Source: UBA1740 sp045587025 (GTDB lineage Bacteria; Bacillota; Clostridia; Oscillospirales; CAG-272). From it: a stretch of DNA of 24,774 nt. The notes under the pieces are model-generated. The model was not told the origin of the DNA. It saw nothing but the letters and a program-made list of their open reading frames with translations, and ran no database searches. Where the stretch lies: contig JAZNBK010000055.1 in assembly GCA_045587025.1 (NCBI GenBank), positions 1 to 24,774 of the forward strand, read 5' to 3'. The position numbers and the translations under genes are program-made. Shown here piece after piece: positions 14,589 to 22,458 of the stretch (positions are counted from its first letter, which is position 1; each line of letters opens with the position of its first letter).

Positions 14589-17159
14589 TTAGTTTAGAGA
14601 AAATGCGTAATAATTCAAATAATAATATTCAACCTCTTCTCGACCTGTGCTCGAATTATAAACTCGGCTTTCAAGAACATTAGTAAAATGAATTACAGTA
14701 TTGTTTTTCACATACTCATAGTCAAATTCATCATAACGCAAAGTGTAACCGTTACTAACCAACTTATCAATAAAATCATCAAAGAATGTATCTTTGTTTT
14801 CTTCATCAATCTTAAAGAGAATATAATAGGAGTCGTAATAGTTATCATCAGCGTAAGAATAACATCCGCAGTCGGGAACGTGATAGTCGGCGCTTGAATA
14901 ATTGTCCGGCAAAATCGCATCACTGCCTGCATAATTCTTAACTAAATCAAGCAATGAATTGCTTTCGCTACCACCATTATCCTTGGATGTTTCATCGTCG
15001 TTAGGCTTCTTTGATCCCGTAGCTTTATGGACTACCTCGCTTTTAGTATCGGTATAACGCTTTGTTGTTCCATCCTCAAACGTGATTTCTGTAATCTTGA
15101 ATGTAATTTCCAACTCGGAAAAATCAGAGTTCCATATCTCGACAGCCTTATCACCTTTGGCAACATTAACCTCAACATTCCAAGTTCCTTTTTCACCTGC
15201 CGCAAGCTCACCCGACAAATATATTGTTGTAGTGGCTAACGTTTTTCCATTGGAATTGTTTATATCCATATTGCCCGTCAATTTTTTTATTGTGTTAGGA
15301 CTGTCATTTGTTACCTCAAATCCAAAGTTATAGAAATACCCCGAACCAACATAACCTGTCGCCAAGTTTTCATTAAACTTTTCATTTGTCTTAGAAACGA
15401 CTTCTATTGTGAAATTATCAGCAGCATATCCATTGTTTTTTACGACGACACAAACTGTTATAATAATCGCAACTAACAAAATAGCCGATATAACTGATGC
15501 GATGGTTATTGTTTTTTGTTTCTTCTTCTTTCTGATTGCTTCTTGTTCGGCTGCTTCTATTGCTTGAATTGAATTATCAACATACTCTTTTATCTTTGGT
15601 AAATTAGCAATATCTAAATCAGCTACGGAGAGCAATATTTTTTGTAATTTAAGCAGCTCGCTTTTCTTTGTTTCTCGCTCAACAATCTTTAATCCAAGAT
15701 CGTTAATATAAAGAGCACCTTGTTCTTCACAAGATTTAATAATGAGCCAATCAAATTCATCTAATTCTGCGGAAGAATTTTTTTGTCTTCGTTTAGACTC
15801 TGCAAAGCCTTCCAAAACCGAGCAGAAACAATAAGTTGTTTCTTCATCCCCATCAGGCACAGCTAAGCCCTTGTTTTGCAAATCTTTCTTTCTGTACTTT
15901 ATAAGTTTGAGTTTGCAATCTTCTTTTAACTGCTCAACACCTACGATGTGAGGAATTTGATCTAAGAAAACAAGAGCTTGTAATGTTTCCTTGTACGATG
16001 CGGCTCTTTTAGCATATTCAAATTTTGCTTTATCTAAATAATGCTTAGAGTCTTTGTAATCTCCTGCGGCTTCAAAAAATGCAATTATCGCTTCAACGTC
16101 AGATGCGGATGCGATGAAGCTATCCAAGTCGTGCAAATCACTCACATACTTGTTATAACCGGCTTCTATTACATAGAACTCATCAACCTCATCTTCGTCA
16201 TCCTCATCTTCATCTTCATCTTCATCTTCATCATAGATAGGTCTTTCAACAACTTTTTTTGAGTTTGAATACTTAAATAGCTTTTCGATGCCATACAGAA
16301 GGTCTTGCATAGCACCAATTTTAGACATATCAATTCCTTGTATATTTTGAAGTTCTGAGGGGAGTTCTTTGGGTGAAATTCCTTTCACACAACTTATTAT
16401 GTACTTTTCCGAACCGTTGTCGATAAGCGACAAATATCTTTTCCATTCATTTGCCACCCAAACAGACTCGCAATTTTCCTTTGATGTTGTCACTACCAAC
16501 ATTACTTTAGCTGAATATAACGCAGCGAATATATACGGTTCATATTCGCTACCCAATTTATCCTCTAAAGTAATTTTTGAATAAAATACTTTGTATCCTT
16601 CTTTAGTCAGCTTTTTGTATATGTCAAAAGCCAATACAGAATCCTCAGTTCTGTTTCCTATCGCGTCAGTTTCTTTGTAGCATATAAAAACATCAAAAGG
16701 TTCTTCTTTTGAAGATATTTCCAAGATAGAAGCTTGTATTTTTGCAATCACCTTCGCTTCTTCCTCGTACAAATCACGGGAAACTACGTCACTATACTTG
16801 ATTGCATTTTTATAGTCACTATCTTTGAAAATCGGAGTGAAAAGTGTTCTGTGGCAGGTGGGAACTTTTGCTCCCGTCTTAGGATCATCTACGTATTCAA
16901 TGCCGTATTTACATAAAACCAATCCCCAATATGCCTCGGCTTCTTGGGTGTATTCGGTGACGATTGTTTCGTAAACACCTGCGGCTTTGTCAAACTCGCA
17001 GTTCATACGCAAAGCATTAGCTCGATTATAAAAAGCTATCTTCTTTTCATCATCAAACACGGGGAGCGTTTGGTTCGTATCGCAAAACTCACATCTTACA
17101 ACGGTTTGACCATCTAATACTTTGAGCGAACCGCCACACATTTTACATTTGAAATCCAT
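14589..17159 (-). CDS. Zinc-ribbon/TIR-domain transmembrane protein
   Basis: 856 aa. Residues 5-26 form a zinc ribbon (CKMC...CEFC). Residues 35-150 look helical and TPR-like (NRANALRMNCEFDKAAGVYE). A TIR domain spans about 152-290, starting FDVFICYKETD; SEYEPYI near the third helix holds the likely catalytic glutamate of NADase-type TIRs, and WVANEWKRYL fits its end. An acidic run of D/E repeats lies at about 308-325, helical repeats follow, one membrane helix spans about 550-573 and the rest is extracytoplasmic. TIR domains often cleave NAD or make signalling nucleotides; activity here is inferred. It lies downstream of the SPFH and four-TM genes with tight spacing. The extracytoplasmic part resembles that of the 515-aa protein at 20142. 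Confidence 0.85.
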   Translation of the reverse strand: MDFKCKMCGGSLKVLDGQTVVRCEFCDTNQTLPVFDDEKKIAFYNRANALRMNCEFDKAAGVYETIVTEYTQEAEAYWGLVLCKYGIEYVDDPKTGAKVPTCHRTLFTPIFKDSDYKNAIKYSDVVSRDLYEEEAKVIAKIQASILEISSKEEPFDVFICYKETDAIGNRTEDSVLAFDIYKKLTKEGYKVFYSKITLEDKLGSEYEPYIFAALYSAKVMLVVTTSKENCESVWVANEWKRYLSLIDNGSEKYIISCVKGISPKELPSELQNIQGIDMSKIGAMQDLLYGIEKLFKYSNSKKVVERPIYDEDEDEDEDEDDEDEVDEFYVIEAGYNKYVSDLHDLDSFIASASDVEAIIAFFEAAGDYKDSKHYLDKAKFEYAKRAASYKETLQALVFLDQIPHIVGVEQLKEDCKLKLIKYRKKDLQNKGLAVPDGDEETTYCFCSVLEGFAESKRRQKNSSAELDEFDWLIIKSCEEQGALYINDLGLKIVERETKKSELLKLQKILLSVADLDIANLPKIKEYVDNSIQAIEAAEQEAIRKKKKQKTITIASVISAILLVAIIITVCVVVKNNGYAADNFTIEVVSKTNEKFNENLATGYVGSGYFYNFGFEVTNDSPNTIKKLTGNMDINNSNGKTLATTTIYLSGELAAGEKGTWNVEVNVAKGDKAVEIWNSDFSELEITFKITEITFEDGTTKRYTDTKSEVVHKATGSKKPNDDETSKDNGGSESNSLLDLVKNYAGSDAILPDNYSSADYHVPDCGCYSYADDNYYDSYYILFKIDEENKDTFFDDFIDKLVSNGYTLRYDEFDYEYVKNNTVIHFTNVLESRVYNSSTGREEVEYYYLNYYAFSLN

Positions 17160-17166
17160 ATTTCAC

Positions 17167-17871
17167 TTACGCAGATAAACGTGCTTTCCTTTCTCTGATT
17201 AGGTTGGTTATATCGTCTATTAAACCGTTTGCTTTGACTACGTTTTCGTCTTGAATTGCTTTTTTCAAAGCTGCAACCTTAGTCGAAATATCTTCCTCAA
17301 TTTCATAAACGCATTTCTTAGATACGGGTGTAGTATATTTAACCGTTTCGTAGAGCTTGCGAAGATTGTTTTTTAATTGAGCATCTGATATAGAAGCGTG
17401 AACCAAGGTGTCAAGCTGTATTCTCAAATCCTTTATAAAATCTTCTTTTTCAGCCTTGGCATCAATCGTTATAATCGTGTCCTTGTATGCTTTTCTCGCA
17501 ATTAGCGAAATAAAAGCAGTAGCAAGGAGCAATACTTCAAAAACTACAACAACCCAATAAGGGATTTTCACAAAGTTGCCGATGCTCATTATAAGTATGT
17601 CGGCAACAAATTGAATGATTGTAAAGTAAACTCCAAGCGTTACGATCGGGATACCAAATACGCGAGAGCGCAAAGATTTATCCTTAATGCCGAGATATAC
17701 CGTAAGCAGGTTAAAGAGGATCAAAAAGTTTGTAACACCGTAACTAATCCAAAAGGCAGCGCCACTCAAATCTCTATTGAACGGAATTACAAAGTAAAGA
17801 ATGTTGTAAGCAACGAGAACGATTAACGACACTAAACAAGTCACAGAGGATCTTCCAAGCTTATTTTTCAT
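17167..17871 (-). CDS. Four-helix membrane protein with coiled-coil tail
   Basis: About 234 aa. Four hydrophobic segments occupy the first 125 residues (CLVSLIVLVAYNILYFVI; FWISYGVTNFLILFNLL; IVTLGVYFTIIQFVADIL; WVVVVFEVLLLATAFISLI). The C-terminal 100 residues are charged and helical, probably a cytoplasmic coiled coil. Two ATGs are possible: 17877, which overlaps the SPFH stop codon, and 17871, better spaced from GGAG; I prefer 17871. Family not recognised. Translational coupling to the SPFH gene suggests a joint membrane complex. Confidence 0.75.
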   Translation of the reverse strand: MKNKLGRSSVTCLVSLIVLVAYNILYFVIPFNRDLSGAAFWISYGVTNFLILFNLLTVYLGIKDKSLRSRVFGIPIVTLGVYFTIIQFVADILIMSIGNFVKIPYWVVVVFEVLLLATAFISLIARKAYKDTIITIDAKAEKEDFIKDLRIQLDTLVHASISDAQLKNNLRKLYETVKYTTPVSKKCVYEIEEDISTKVAALKKAIQDENVVKANGLIDDITNLIRERKARLSA

Positions 17872-17873
17872 TA

Positions 17874-19109
17874 TCATTCTCCTTTCTTATGTCCACAATT
17901 TGAGCAGAAGTTGCCACTCAATCCACTTTGTCCGCAATTAGGACAATCCCAAGTTGTTTTTGCACTGTATCCGCAATTTTCGCAGAATTTTCCTTTGTTG
18001 CCCGCGTGTTTACATTCGGGGCATTCCCAAGAACCATCGGGAGCCACTATGATATTTGATACAGTACCCGCAACAGTTTTTGCGACTTGCACTCCTACAC
18101 CCAAACCAACGCCTGCTCTAACAACATCTGAAACAATGCTCGCGCCATTTCCTGCGCTTTCATTTTCTGCTGCGGCTTTACCTACAATCCTTGCAGTTTC
18201 GTCTTGATAGGTATATCCCTTGGCTCTCATTACCTCGGCTTCTGCGCGGCCCGTTGCAATCGTAACAGCGGCTGCGCCTTCGGCTCTGATTACTGCGGCT
18301 CTTGCCTCGGTTTCTGCTTCTACAAAGACAACCTCTTGTTTCGCTTCAGCTTCAGCTTTTCTTATGCGTTGTTCTTGAACCTTCAAATAACGAGCCGCGT
18401 GCTGCTCTTTAAGGCGAACAAAATTAGGATCATTGTCCGGCGTAACGATAGTTGTAATGAAAAATTCGGGAACGGTCATTCCGTAATCCTCAAAAATAAC
18501 ATTCAACTGTGTTCTGATTATTTCGGAGAGTTCGTCTAAATGCTCATCGACCTCTAAAATGTTAATGTCATTCTCGCGGATTGCTTTTGCCAAGGAAGAT
18601 TTAACCTTAGATACAATCATTCCTTTGAATAGACCACCCGCAGATACGTTATTATCAAAAACTTGCTCTTTCTTGAAGCCCGAAGTAGTACCAACTACCT
18701 TTAACAAAAGCTTTCTTCCGTCGTCAACTTTAATATTAAACGTTCCGCAAGCACCAAGCTCCAAATGCAATCCCGAAATAGGATCAAACATACGGATTTT
18801 ACTATCCGTACCCCATTTTACACCTAACTCTGTGGTTAGATTTATAAAATATACATCACTATGGAATACACCCTTGCCATCGGCAAGATCGTTTACAAGT
18901 TCCTTTACGTGCGCTATGTTTTGCGTTTCAAGCGTATGTCTGCCCGCAAAGAATGACTCCAACGCTTTTCCATCTCTGAAGAAAACAGCTTCTTGTGACT
19001 CGTGAACGATAAGTTGGGAGCCAAGATTAAAGTCTGTTTGAGGATGCTTATAAATTAAGGTTTCGTTATCACCTTCATAACTGATAACGTCTATTATTTT
19101 CTCAGCCAT
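17874..19109 (-). CDS. SPFH/band-7 domain protein with C-terminal zinc ribbons (YdjL-like)
   Basis: 411 aa. The N-terminal SPFH domain covers about 20-215 and has the family pattern EAVFFRDGKALESFFAGRHT. An alanine/glutamate-rich coiled coil follows (about 220-300, AEAEAKQEVVFVEAETEARA). A glycine/alanine-rich hydrophobic linker leads to two zinc ribbons at the C-terminus (CPEC...CENC and CPNC...CSNC). Such proteins, annotated as virion-core-protein-like YdjL, form membrane-associated oligomeric scaffolds. It is upstream of, and overlaps, the four-TM gene, and the TIR gene follows. It may be the scaffold of a membrane complex with them. Confidence 0.88.
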   Translation of the reverse strand: MAEKIIDVISYEGDNETLIYKHPQTDFNLGSQLIVHESQEAVFFRDGKALESFFAGRHTLETQNIAHVKELVNDLADGKGVFHSDVYFINLTTELGVKWGTDSKIRMFDPISGLHLELGACGTFNIKVDDGRKLLLKVVGTTSGFKKEQVFDNNVSAGGLFKGMIVSKVKSSLAKAIRENDINILEVDEHLDELSEIIRTQLNVIFEDYGMTVPEFFITTIVTPDNDPNFVRLKEQHAARYLKVQEQRIRKAEAEAKQEVVFVEAETEARAAVIRAEGAAAVTIATGRAEAEVMRAKGYTYQDETARIVGKAAAENESAGNGASIVSDVVRAGVGLGVGVQVAKTVAGTVSNIIVAPDGSWECPECKHAGNKGKFCENCGYSAKTTWDCPNCGQSGLSGNFCSNCGHKKGE

Positions 19110-19130
19110 AAGTAATAAATCTCCTTTATA

Positions 19131-19349
19131 TTATTCGTCAGCATCCGTTTCATCGTCTGCTGAATTGCTTTCAATTTCCAAGTTGTCCAATGCAAAATCA
19201 ATACATTTCATTATTATATCGTTTCGTGTTCTTCCACTTATTTCAGCGGTTTCGTCAATCCGTTTAATTAACTGATTTGGCATTCGTAATGAAACAACAG
19301 AAGATTCACCGGTGTATTTCTTTTGTTTTATTGTTAATTTTTTCTTCAT
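19131..19349 (-). CDS. Arc/MetJ-type ribbon-helix-helix protein
   Basis: 72 aa from the ATG at 19349, nine bases after AGGAG. The core is a ribbon-helix-helix: SSVVSLRMPNQLIKRIDETA, ISGRTRNDIIMKCIDFAL. The tail is acidic. Such proteins are dimeric DNA-binding repressors or antitoxins. It precedes the SPFH gene by 21 bp and follows a terminator hairpin, so it may regulate the SPFH-TIR part of the cluster. It could in principle also be the partner of the MazF-like toxin, but it is far away. Confidence 0.8.
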   Translation of the reverse strand: MKKKLTIKQKKYTGESSVVSLRMPNQLIKRIDETAEISGRTRNDIIMKCIDFALDNLEIESNSADDETDADE

Positions 19350-19374
19350 ACACACAATCTCCTTTTGTGAATTA

Positions 19375-19416
19375 TAAAAAAACCAAAGCTACACATTGTA
19401 TTGCATAGCTTTGGTT
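19375..19416 (-). terminator. Terminator or attenuator upstream of the RHH gene
   Basis: Perfect 11-bp arms AACCAAAGCTA / TAGCTTTGGTT followed on the minus strand by TTTTTTTATAATTC. It would stop or attenuate transcripts arriving from the two upstream membrane-cluster genes. Confidence 0.85.
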
Positions 19417-19474
19417 AACATTGATATGCTGATTAACCGTAATAGAGAGCAACATTAAAATGCAAACCCTATAT

Positions 19475-19573
19475 TGCAGTTTCAACATTGATTTCAAAGA
19501 ATAATACAATTCTTTGGAGTATTGAAACAAGGTTAAACTGCAGCCATTTTATTTTTCAAATATGTATTTGAAA
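19475..19573. repeat. Nested inverted repeats in the intergenic region
   Basis: TGCAGTTT (19475) pairs with AAACTGCA (19535). Inside, GTTTCAA pairs with TTGAAAC, and at the centre CAAAGAAT-AATACA-ATTCTTTG forms a perfect 8-bp stem. A separate palindrome TTTCAAATA-TG-TATTTGAAA lies at 19554-19573. No gene fits here; a regulatory RNA structure or protein-binding region is plausible. Confidence 0.6.
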
Positions 19574-19653
19574 TCAGATTAGTGTCCGAAAACTCTGCCG
19601 AGTTTTTATATCAAAAACAAGAAGACCATTTATAATGTTGTTGAAATTTTTGA

Positions 19654-20070
19654 TTAAAGCTGGAAAATAGACTTAAACGCATCAAGTTTTTTGAGGTCGA
19701 TGTCCATAGTGGTCTTTTTGCCATCCTTAAATTCCACTTGGAATCTCCAAGTAGGAAGCTTGATCTGATTGCCCGAGGAGCTTTTGCCACCATTAACAGG
19801 ATGACCGTCACCAATATGCTTAAAAGTAACGATATCGCCGGGTGCAAAGTTATAATCTTCGTCGCCGGTATTATAAATAATACCTACTCCGTTTTCTACG
19901 TTAACATAGCTGAGATTTCTAAAATCTTCATTAGGATCTACCTTGCCGGGTCTGTAATTAACATAACCGTACAAGTTGCTGCTGTTGATACGAGCAGTAG
20001 TTCTTGCCATATATTTGTTATCTTCCTTCAGACGCTTGAAAAACTCTTTAATTTTATCGAAAAAAGCCAT
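19654..20070 (-). CDS. Hypothetical protein of the TIR/SPFH cluster
   Basis: 138 aa with AAGGAG before the ATG. An N-terminal amphipathic lysine-rich helix (MAFFDKIKEFFKRLKEDN) could bind membrane. The remainder looks like a small all-beta fold, with IIYNTGDEDYNFAPGDIVTF, WRFQVEFKDGKKTTMDIDL and a possible Gly-rich loop (GGKSSSG). Not recognised as a known family. It lies 71 bp after the 515-aa membrane protein with no terminator between, so they share a transcript. Confidence 0.65.
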   Translation of the reverse strand: MAFFDKIKEFFKRLKEDNKYMARTTARINSSNLYGYVNYRPGKVDPNEDFRNLSYVNVENGVGIIYNTGDEDYNFAPGDIVTFKHIGDGHPVNGGKSSSGNQIKLPTWRFQVEFKDGKKTTMDIDLKKLDAFKSIFQL

Positions 20071-20141
20071 AACAATCTCCTTTGATTTGAATTAAGATTA
20101 GGTCTTCTTGTTTTTTTGTCTTGTTTTTATTGAGGCGAATG

Positions 20142-21689
20142 TTAGTCTAAATCGCCGTGATAGTATTCGCCGTCCTCAAAGTGGATGTAATCATACTCGT
20201 ACTTAAATTCCAAATCTTCAAAATCCAAGTCATAGAGGATTGAGAAGAAGTTGTTCTTTTCGGGTTGATTTTCCTTCAACTCTACTGTGTATGTTTTAGT
20301 TCCACCTTCATCCAAGTTCATACTGCTAAGGGAAGTTGTAATATATCCAAGTTCTTCGCCCGTGTTTTTATCGTAAACATACGTAATAATGGACATATCA
20401 CTTATACCGAGTTTTTTAGAGGTGACTTCGTAATCGAAGTAAATGAAATAACATCCATTTACATAAGGAGATACATTGGACTTGTATTCTTCGCTCTTTG
20501 CAACCACTTCCAATTCAAGATGCTTGGGAGAGTGAAGTTTAGCATTTGCTTGGTTTGCTCCGGTAACAATGCAAACGATAACCAAAATTGCCGTTGCAAT
20601 TCCTGCCCAAATGGCTCTTGTCTTTACGCCCTTGGGTTTATGCGAGGATTCAAACTTACTATTGTCAGAGGCTGCTTTAGCATAGAACGCTTTATCTTCG
20701 CTCTCTGTAAGCTTTTCAAACGAGTGTGTTTTCAAAGCTTCATCCAAAGCCGTTTTCTTAGCAACAGTAACGCCCGTTGTAAGAGAAGTTAATGTTTCTT
20801 GATATTCTTTGTTGTACTTGATGTGGAAATAGATTGCTGCCGCCAAAACACCTACCGGCAAAATACACAGCCAAGGTGCGCCAACGCCGCACATAACACA
20901 AGCGAAAATAAAAGCTCCAATAAATCCAAACCACAATCCACTCTTAAGCTTCTTGGACTTGTCTGTCTTTTTCTTTACTTCTTCTTCGATGTTTACATCA
21001 TTGGGAGGAAGCTCTGCTCTGATGTTAGGACGACCGCAAGCAAATCCAGATGCGGTGTACTTCTTTCCATCATATGTGAACTCAACAGTATAGTAGGGCA
21101 ACTTGTAGCAGCTAACGGTTTCTACGGTAACATCAGCGCTTGTTCTTTCATCTTTGTGATGATCTCCGGGATATTTTATATCCAACCGTAAGAAAAACTC
21201 GCAGTTTTTCTTTGCAGCTTCTAATCCTGCGTAATCAACTTCGGCTTCGCCCTTTGCTACGATGTTATCATTCTGTGTTGATTTTATAACATCAGCAATA
21301 AGGTCATTGTCGGAAATGCCCGAATAAGACTCGTTGAACGCTGCGGCGGTTTTATCTCCCGAAATGTGCCCACTAAAAGGCTGCCAATCCGTAACCGTTC
21401 TCGTCTTTTGAACATCAACGTAGTAATACTGCTTGGTCGAAGAATTGTATTTCTTTTCCTTCGTCCAATACGTTTCTTGGCGGTCATATCCAATCGAAGC
21501 CGTATAGTCCATTTCAATATGGGCAGAACATACGATTGCCTCTCGCACACTTTCTTCTACTTCACCGAACTTTGCCTTTACTACATCAGCGGGGGTTTTA
21601 GATGAGCTTGCTAATTCGATAAGCAGTTTCCTTAAGAATTCTTCTTTACTCGTTTCTTTTTTCGCGGTAAAGACTGCATCAAATTCCAT
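20142..21689 (-). CDS. Three-TM membrane protein, first gene of the cluster
   Basis: 515 aa with AAGGAG nine bases before the ATG. The N-terminal 240 residues are cytoplasmic; segments such as YYYVDVQKTRTVTDWQPFSG and a possible metal loop (CGRP) are distinctive but unnamed. A pair of membrane helices lies at about 250-295, a linker follows, a third helix is at about 365-385, and about 130 extracytoplasmic residues end the protein. That terminal domain resembles the one in the TIR protein: LELEVVAKSEEYKSN...YFIYFDYEV against FTIEVVSKTNEKFNE...YFYNFGFEV. It lies just past the invertible promoter module A, which in the opposite orientation would drive it. Confidence 0.75.
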   Translation of the reverse strand: MEFDAVFTAKKETSKEEFLRKLLIELASSSKTPADVVKAKFGEVEESVREAIVCSAHIEMDYTASIGYDRQETYWTKEKKYNSSTKQYYYVDVQKTRTVTDWQPFSGHISGDKTAAAFNESYSGISDNDLIADVIKSTQNDNIVAKGEAEVDYAGLEAAKKNCEFFLRLDIKYPGDHHKDERTSADVTVETVSCYKLPYYTVEFTYDGKKYTASGFACGRPNIRAELPPNDVNIEEEVKKKTDKSKKLKSGLWFGFIGAFIFACVMCGVGAPWLCILPVGVLAAAIYFHIKYNKEYQETLTSLTTGVTVAKKTALDEALKTHSFEKLTESEDKAFYAKAASDNSKFESSHKPKGVKTRAIWAGIATAILVIVCIVTGANQANAKLHSPKHLELEVVAKSEEYKSNVSPYVNGCYFIYFDYEVTSKKLGISDMSIITYVYDKNTGEELGYITTSLSSMNLDEGGTKTYTVELKENQPEKNNFFSILYDLDFEDLEFKYEYDYIHFEDGEYYHGDLD

Positions 21690-21752
21690 AAATATTCTCC
21701 TTTATATTTTTTTTGATGTAGCATTAGAACTTTCCCCGATGTTGAAATGCTG

Positions 21753-21834
21753 CATAGATGTATATTAAACACCAAAAAATGAACACCTATTAGTGTAATA
21801 GGTGCTCATAATCAGTTCTATTTAACCATCTATG
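21753..21834. repeat. Concentric palindrome around recombination site R1
   Basis: Outer arms CATAGATG (21753-21760) and CATCTATG (21827-21834) are centred on the same axis as the inner CACCTATTA-GTG-TAATAGGTG (21784-21804). Confidence 0.65.
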
Positions 21835-21970
21835 TACTGCAAAAAGAAAAAATATCCAAAAAAATAGGTTTTTTTAAGTAATAATGTTGACAAAAAAGCT
21901 TTTTTGTGATATACTACACGTATACTTTTGTAAACATCATTAAAAAGTGATGCTCCTATTACACTAATAG
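21784..21970. promoter_or_regulatory. Putative invertible promoter, module A (R1-P1-R2), OFF orientation
   Basis: R1 contains CTATTAGTGTAATAGG (21787-21802); R2 contains its exact reverse complement CCTATTACACTAATAG (21955-21970). Each site is itself a pair of CCTATTA-type arms around a 3-bp asymmetric centre, the layout of a tyrosine-recombinase core site. A strong plus-strand promoter lies between, pointing away from the minus-strand gene at 20142-21689. Inverting between the centres would put its -10 near 21842-21847, reading into that gene with a leader of about 146 nt. I see no good promoter in the fixed DNA upstream of the gene. The recombinase at 22677 is the obvious candidate enzyme. 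Confidence 0.65.
21887..21915 (+). promoter_or_regulatory. Promoter P1 inside module A
   Basis: TTGACA, 17-bp spacer, TATACT. The spacer region contains a perfect palindrome, ACAAAAAAGCTTTTTTGT. Downstream on this strand there is no gene; the transcript would be antisense to the SLOG gene. Confidence 0.75.
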
Positions 21971-22437
21971 ATGTCCTTATTGTCGGCTATATTGACGGTA
22001 AGGATTTTTTGTTTTTCTGCCATTTTCAAGCAAGTAGCAGCACCGCCTTTGTCGCGTAATACATACGCAATTAGTAGGTCTGAATTGTTTACGAACCATT
22101 CGTTTCGCTTAGTAATAGCGTTCTTGAAGTGTACGCCGTGAAGCTCATCGGGTATCCATATCTCATCGTAGAAATCTTCAAGATATTCCATATCGGCTAC
22201 GGTGTACGGTAGAACTAAGATCAAACTGTTGTTGTCCTTGCCGAGTCGATTTTGAGCGCGCTTTATTGCCGATGCCACCATCGTATCAAAGTCGCCATTT
22301 TTACCTACGTAAAACTCAACGTATTCCTTGGTTCGTATCAGATCACCGACAATATTATCAAGTTGGTTTTCTACAAAGTAGAAATCATCAACCCTGCGGT
22401 GTCCAACAAAGGAAACCCGATATATTTCTCCTAACAT
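21964..22437 (-). CDS. SLOG-superfamily (DUF1273/YpsA-like) protein
   Basis: 157 aa. It begins with VSFVGHRRV, the family's first strand and nucleotide loop, has YVGKNGDFDTMVASAI where the family has a Gly-Gly-x-GFD motif, and ends with SDLLIAYVLRDKGGAATCLKMA, equivalent to the conserved GGT loop. SLOG domains bind nucleotides; members sense NAD-derived signals in TIR-linked defence systems, but YpsA-like proteins also occur alone. The ATG follows an in-frame TGA two codons upstream, and the ribosome site is weak. It is isolated between two inverton modules, and its stop codon lies within site R2. Module B, when flipped, would be its promoter. Confidence 0.8.
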   Translation of the reverse strand: MLGEIYRVSFVGHRRVDDFYFVENQLDNIVGDLIRTKEYVEFYVGKNGDFDTMVASAIKRAQNRLGKDNNSLILVLPYTVADMEYLEDFYDEIWIPDELHGVHFKNAITKRNEWFVNNSDLLIAYVLRDKGGAATCLKMAEKQKILTVNIADNKDIY

Positions 22438-22458
22438 TTCTCATCAAACACCTGCCTT

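Noticed and set aside
16190..16240. Acidic Asp/Glu codon repeat in the TIR gene as a phase-variable tract
   Set aside because: The GAA/GAT repeat is a 6-bp periodic unit, so slippage would keep the frame; it probably just encodes an acidic linker.
14589..22437. Calling the TIR plus SLOG genes a Thoeris system
   Set aside because: The SLOG protein is a short stand-alone YpsA-like type and no ThsA-like effector with a second enzymatic domain is present.
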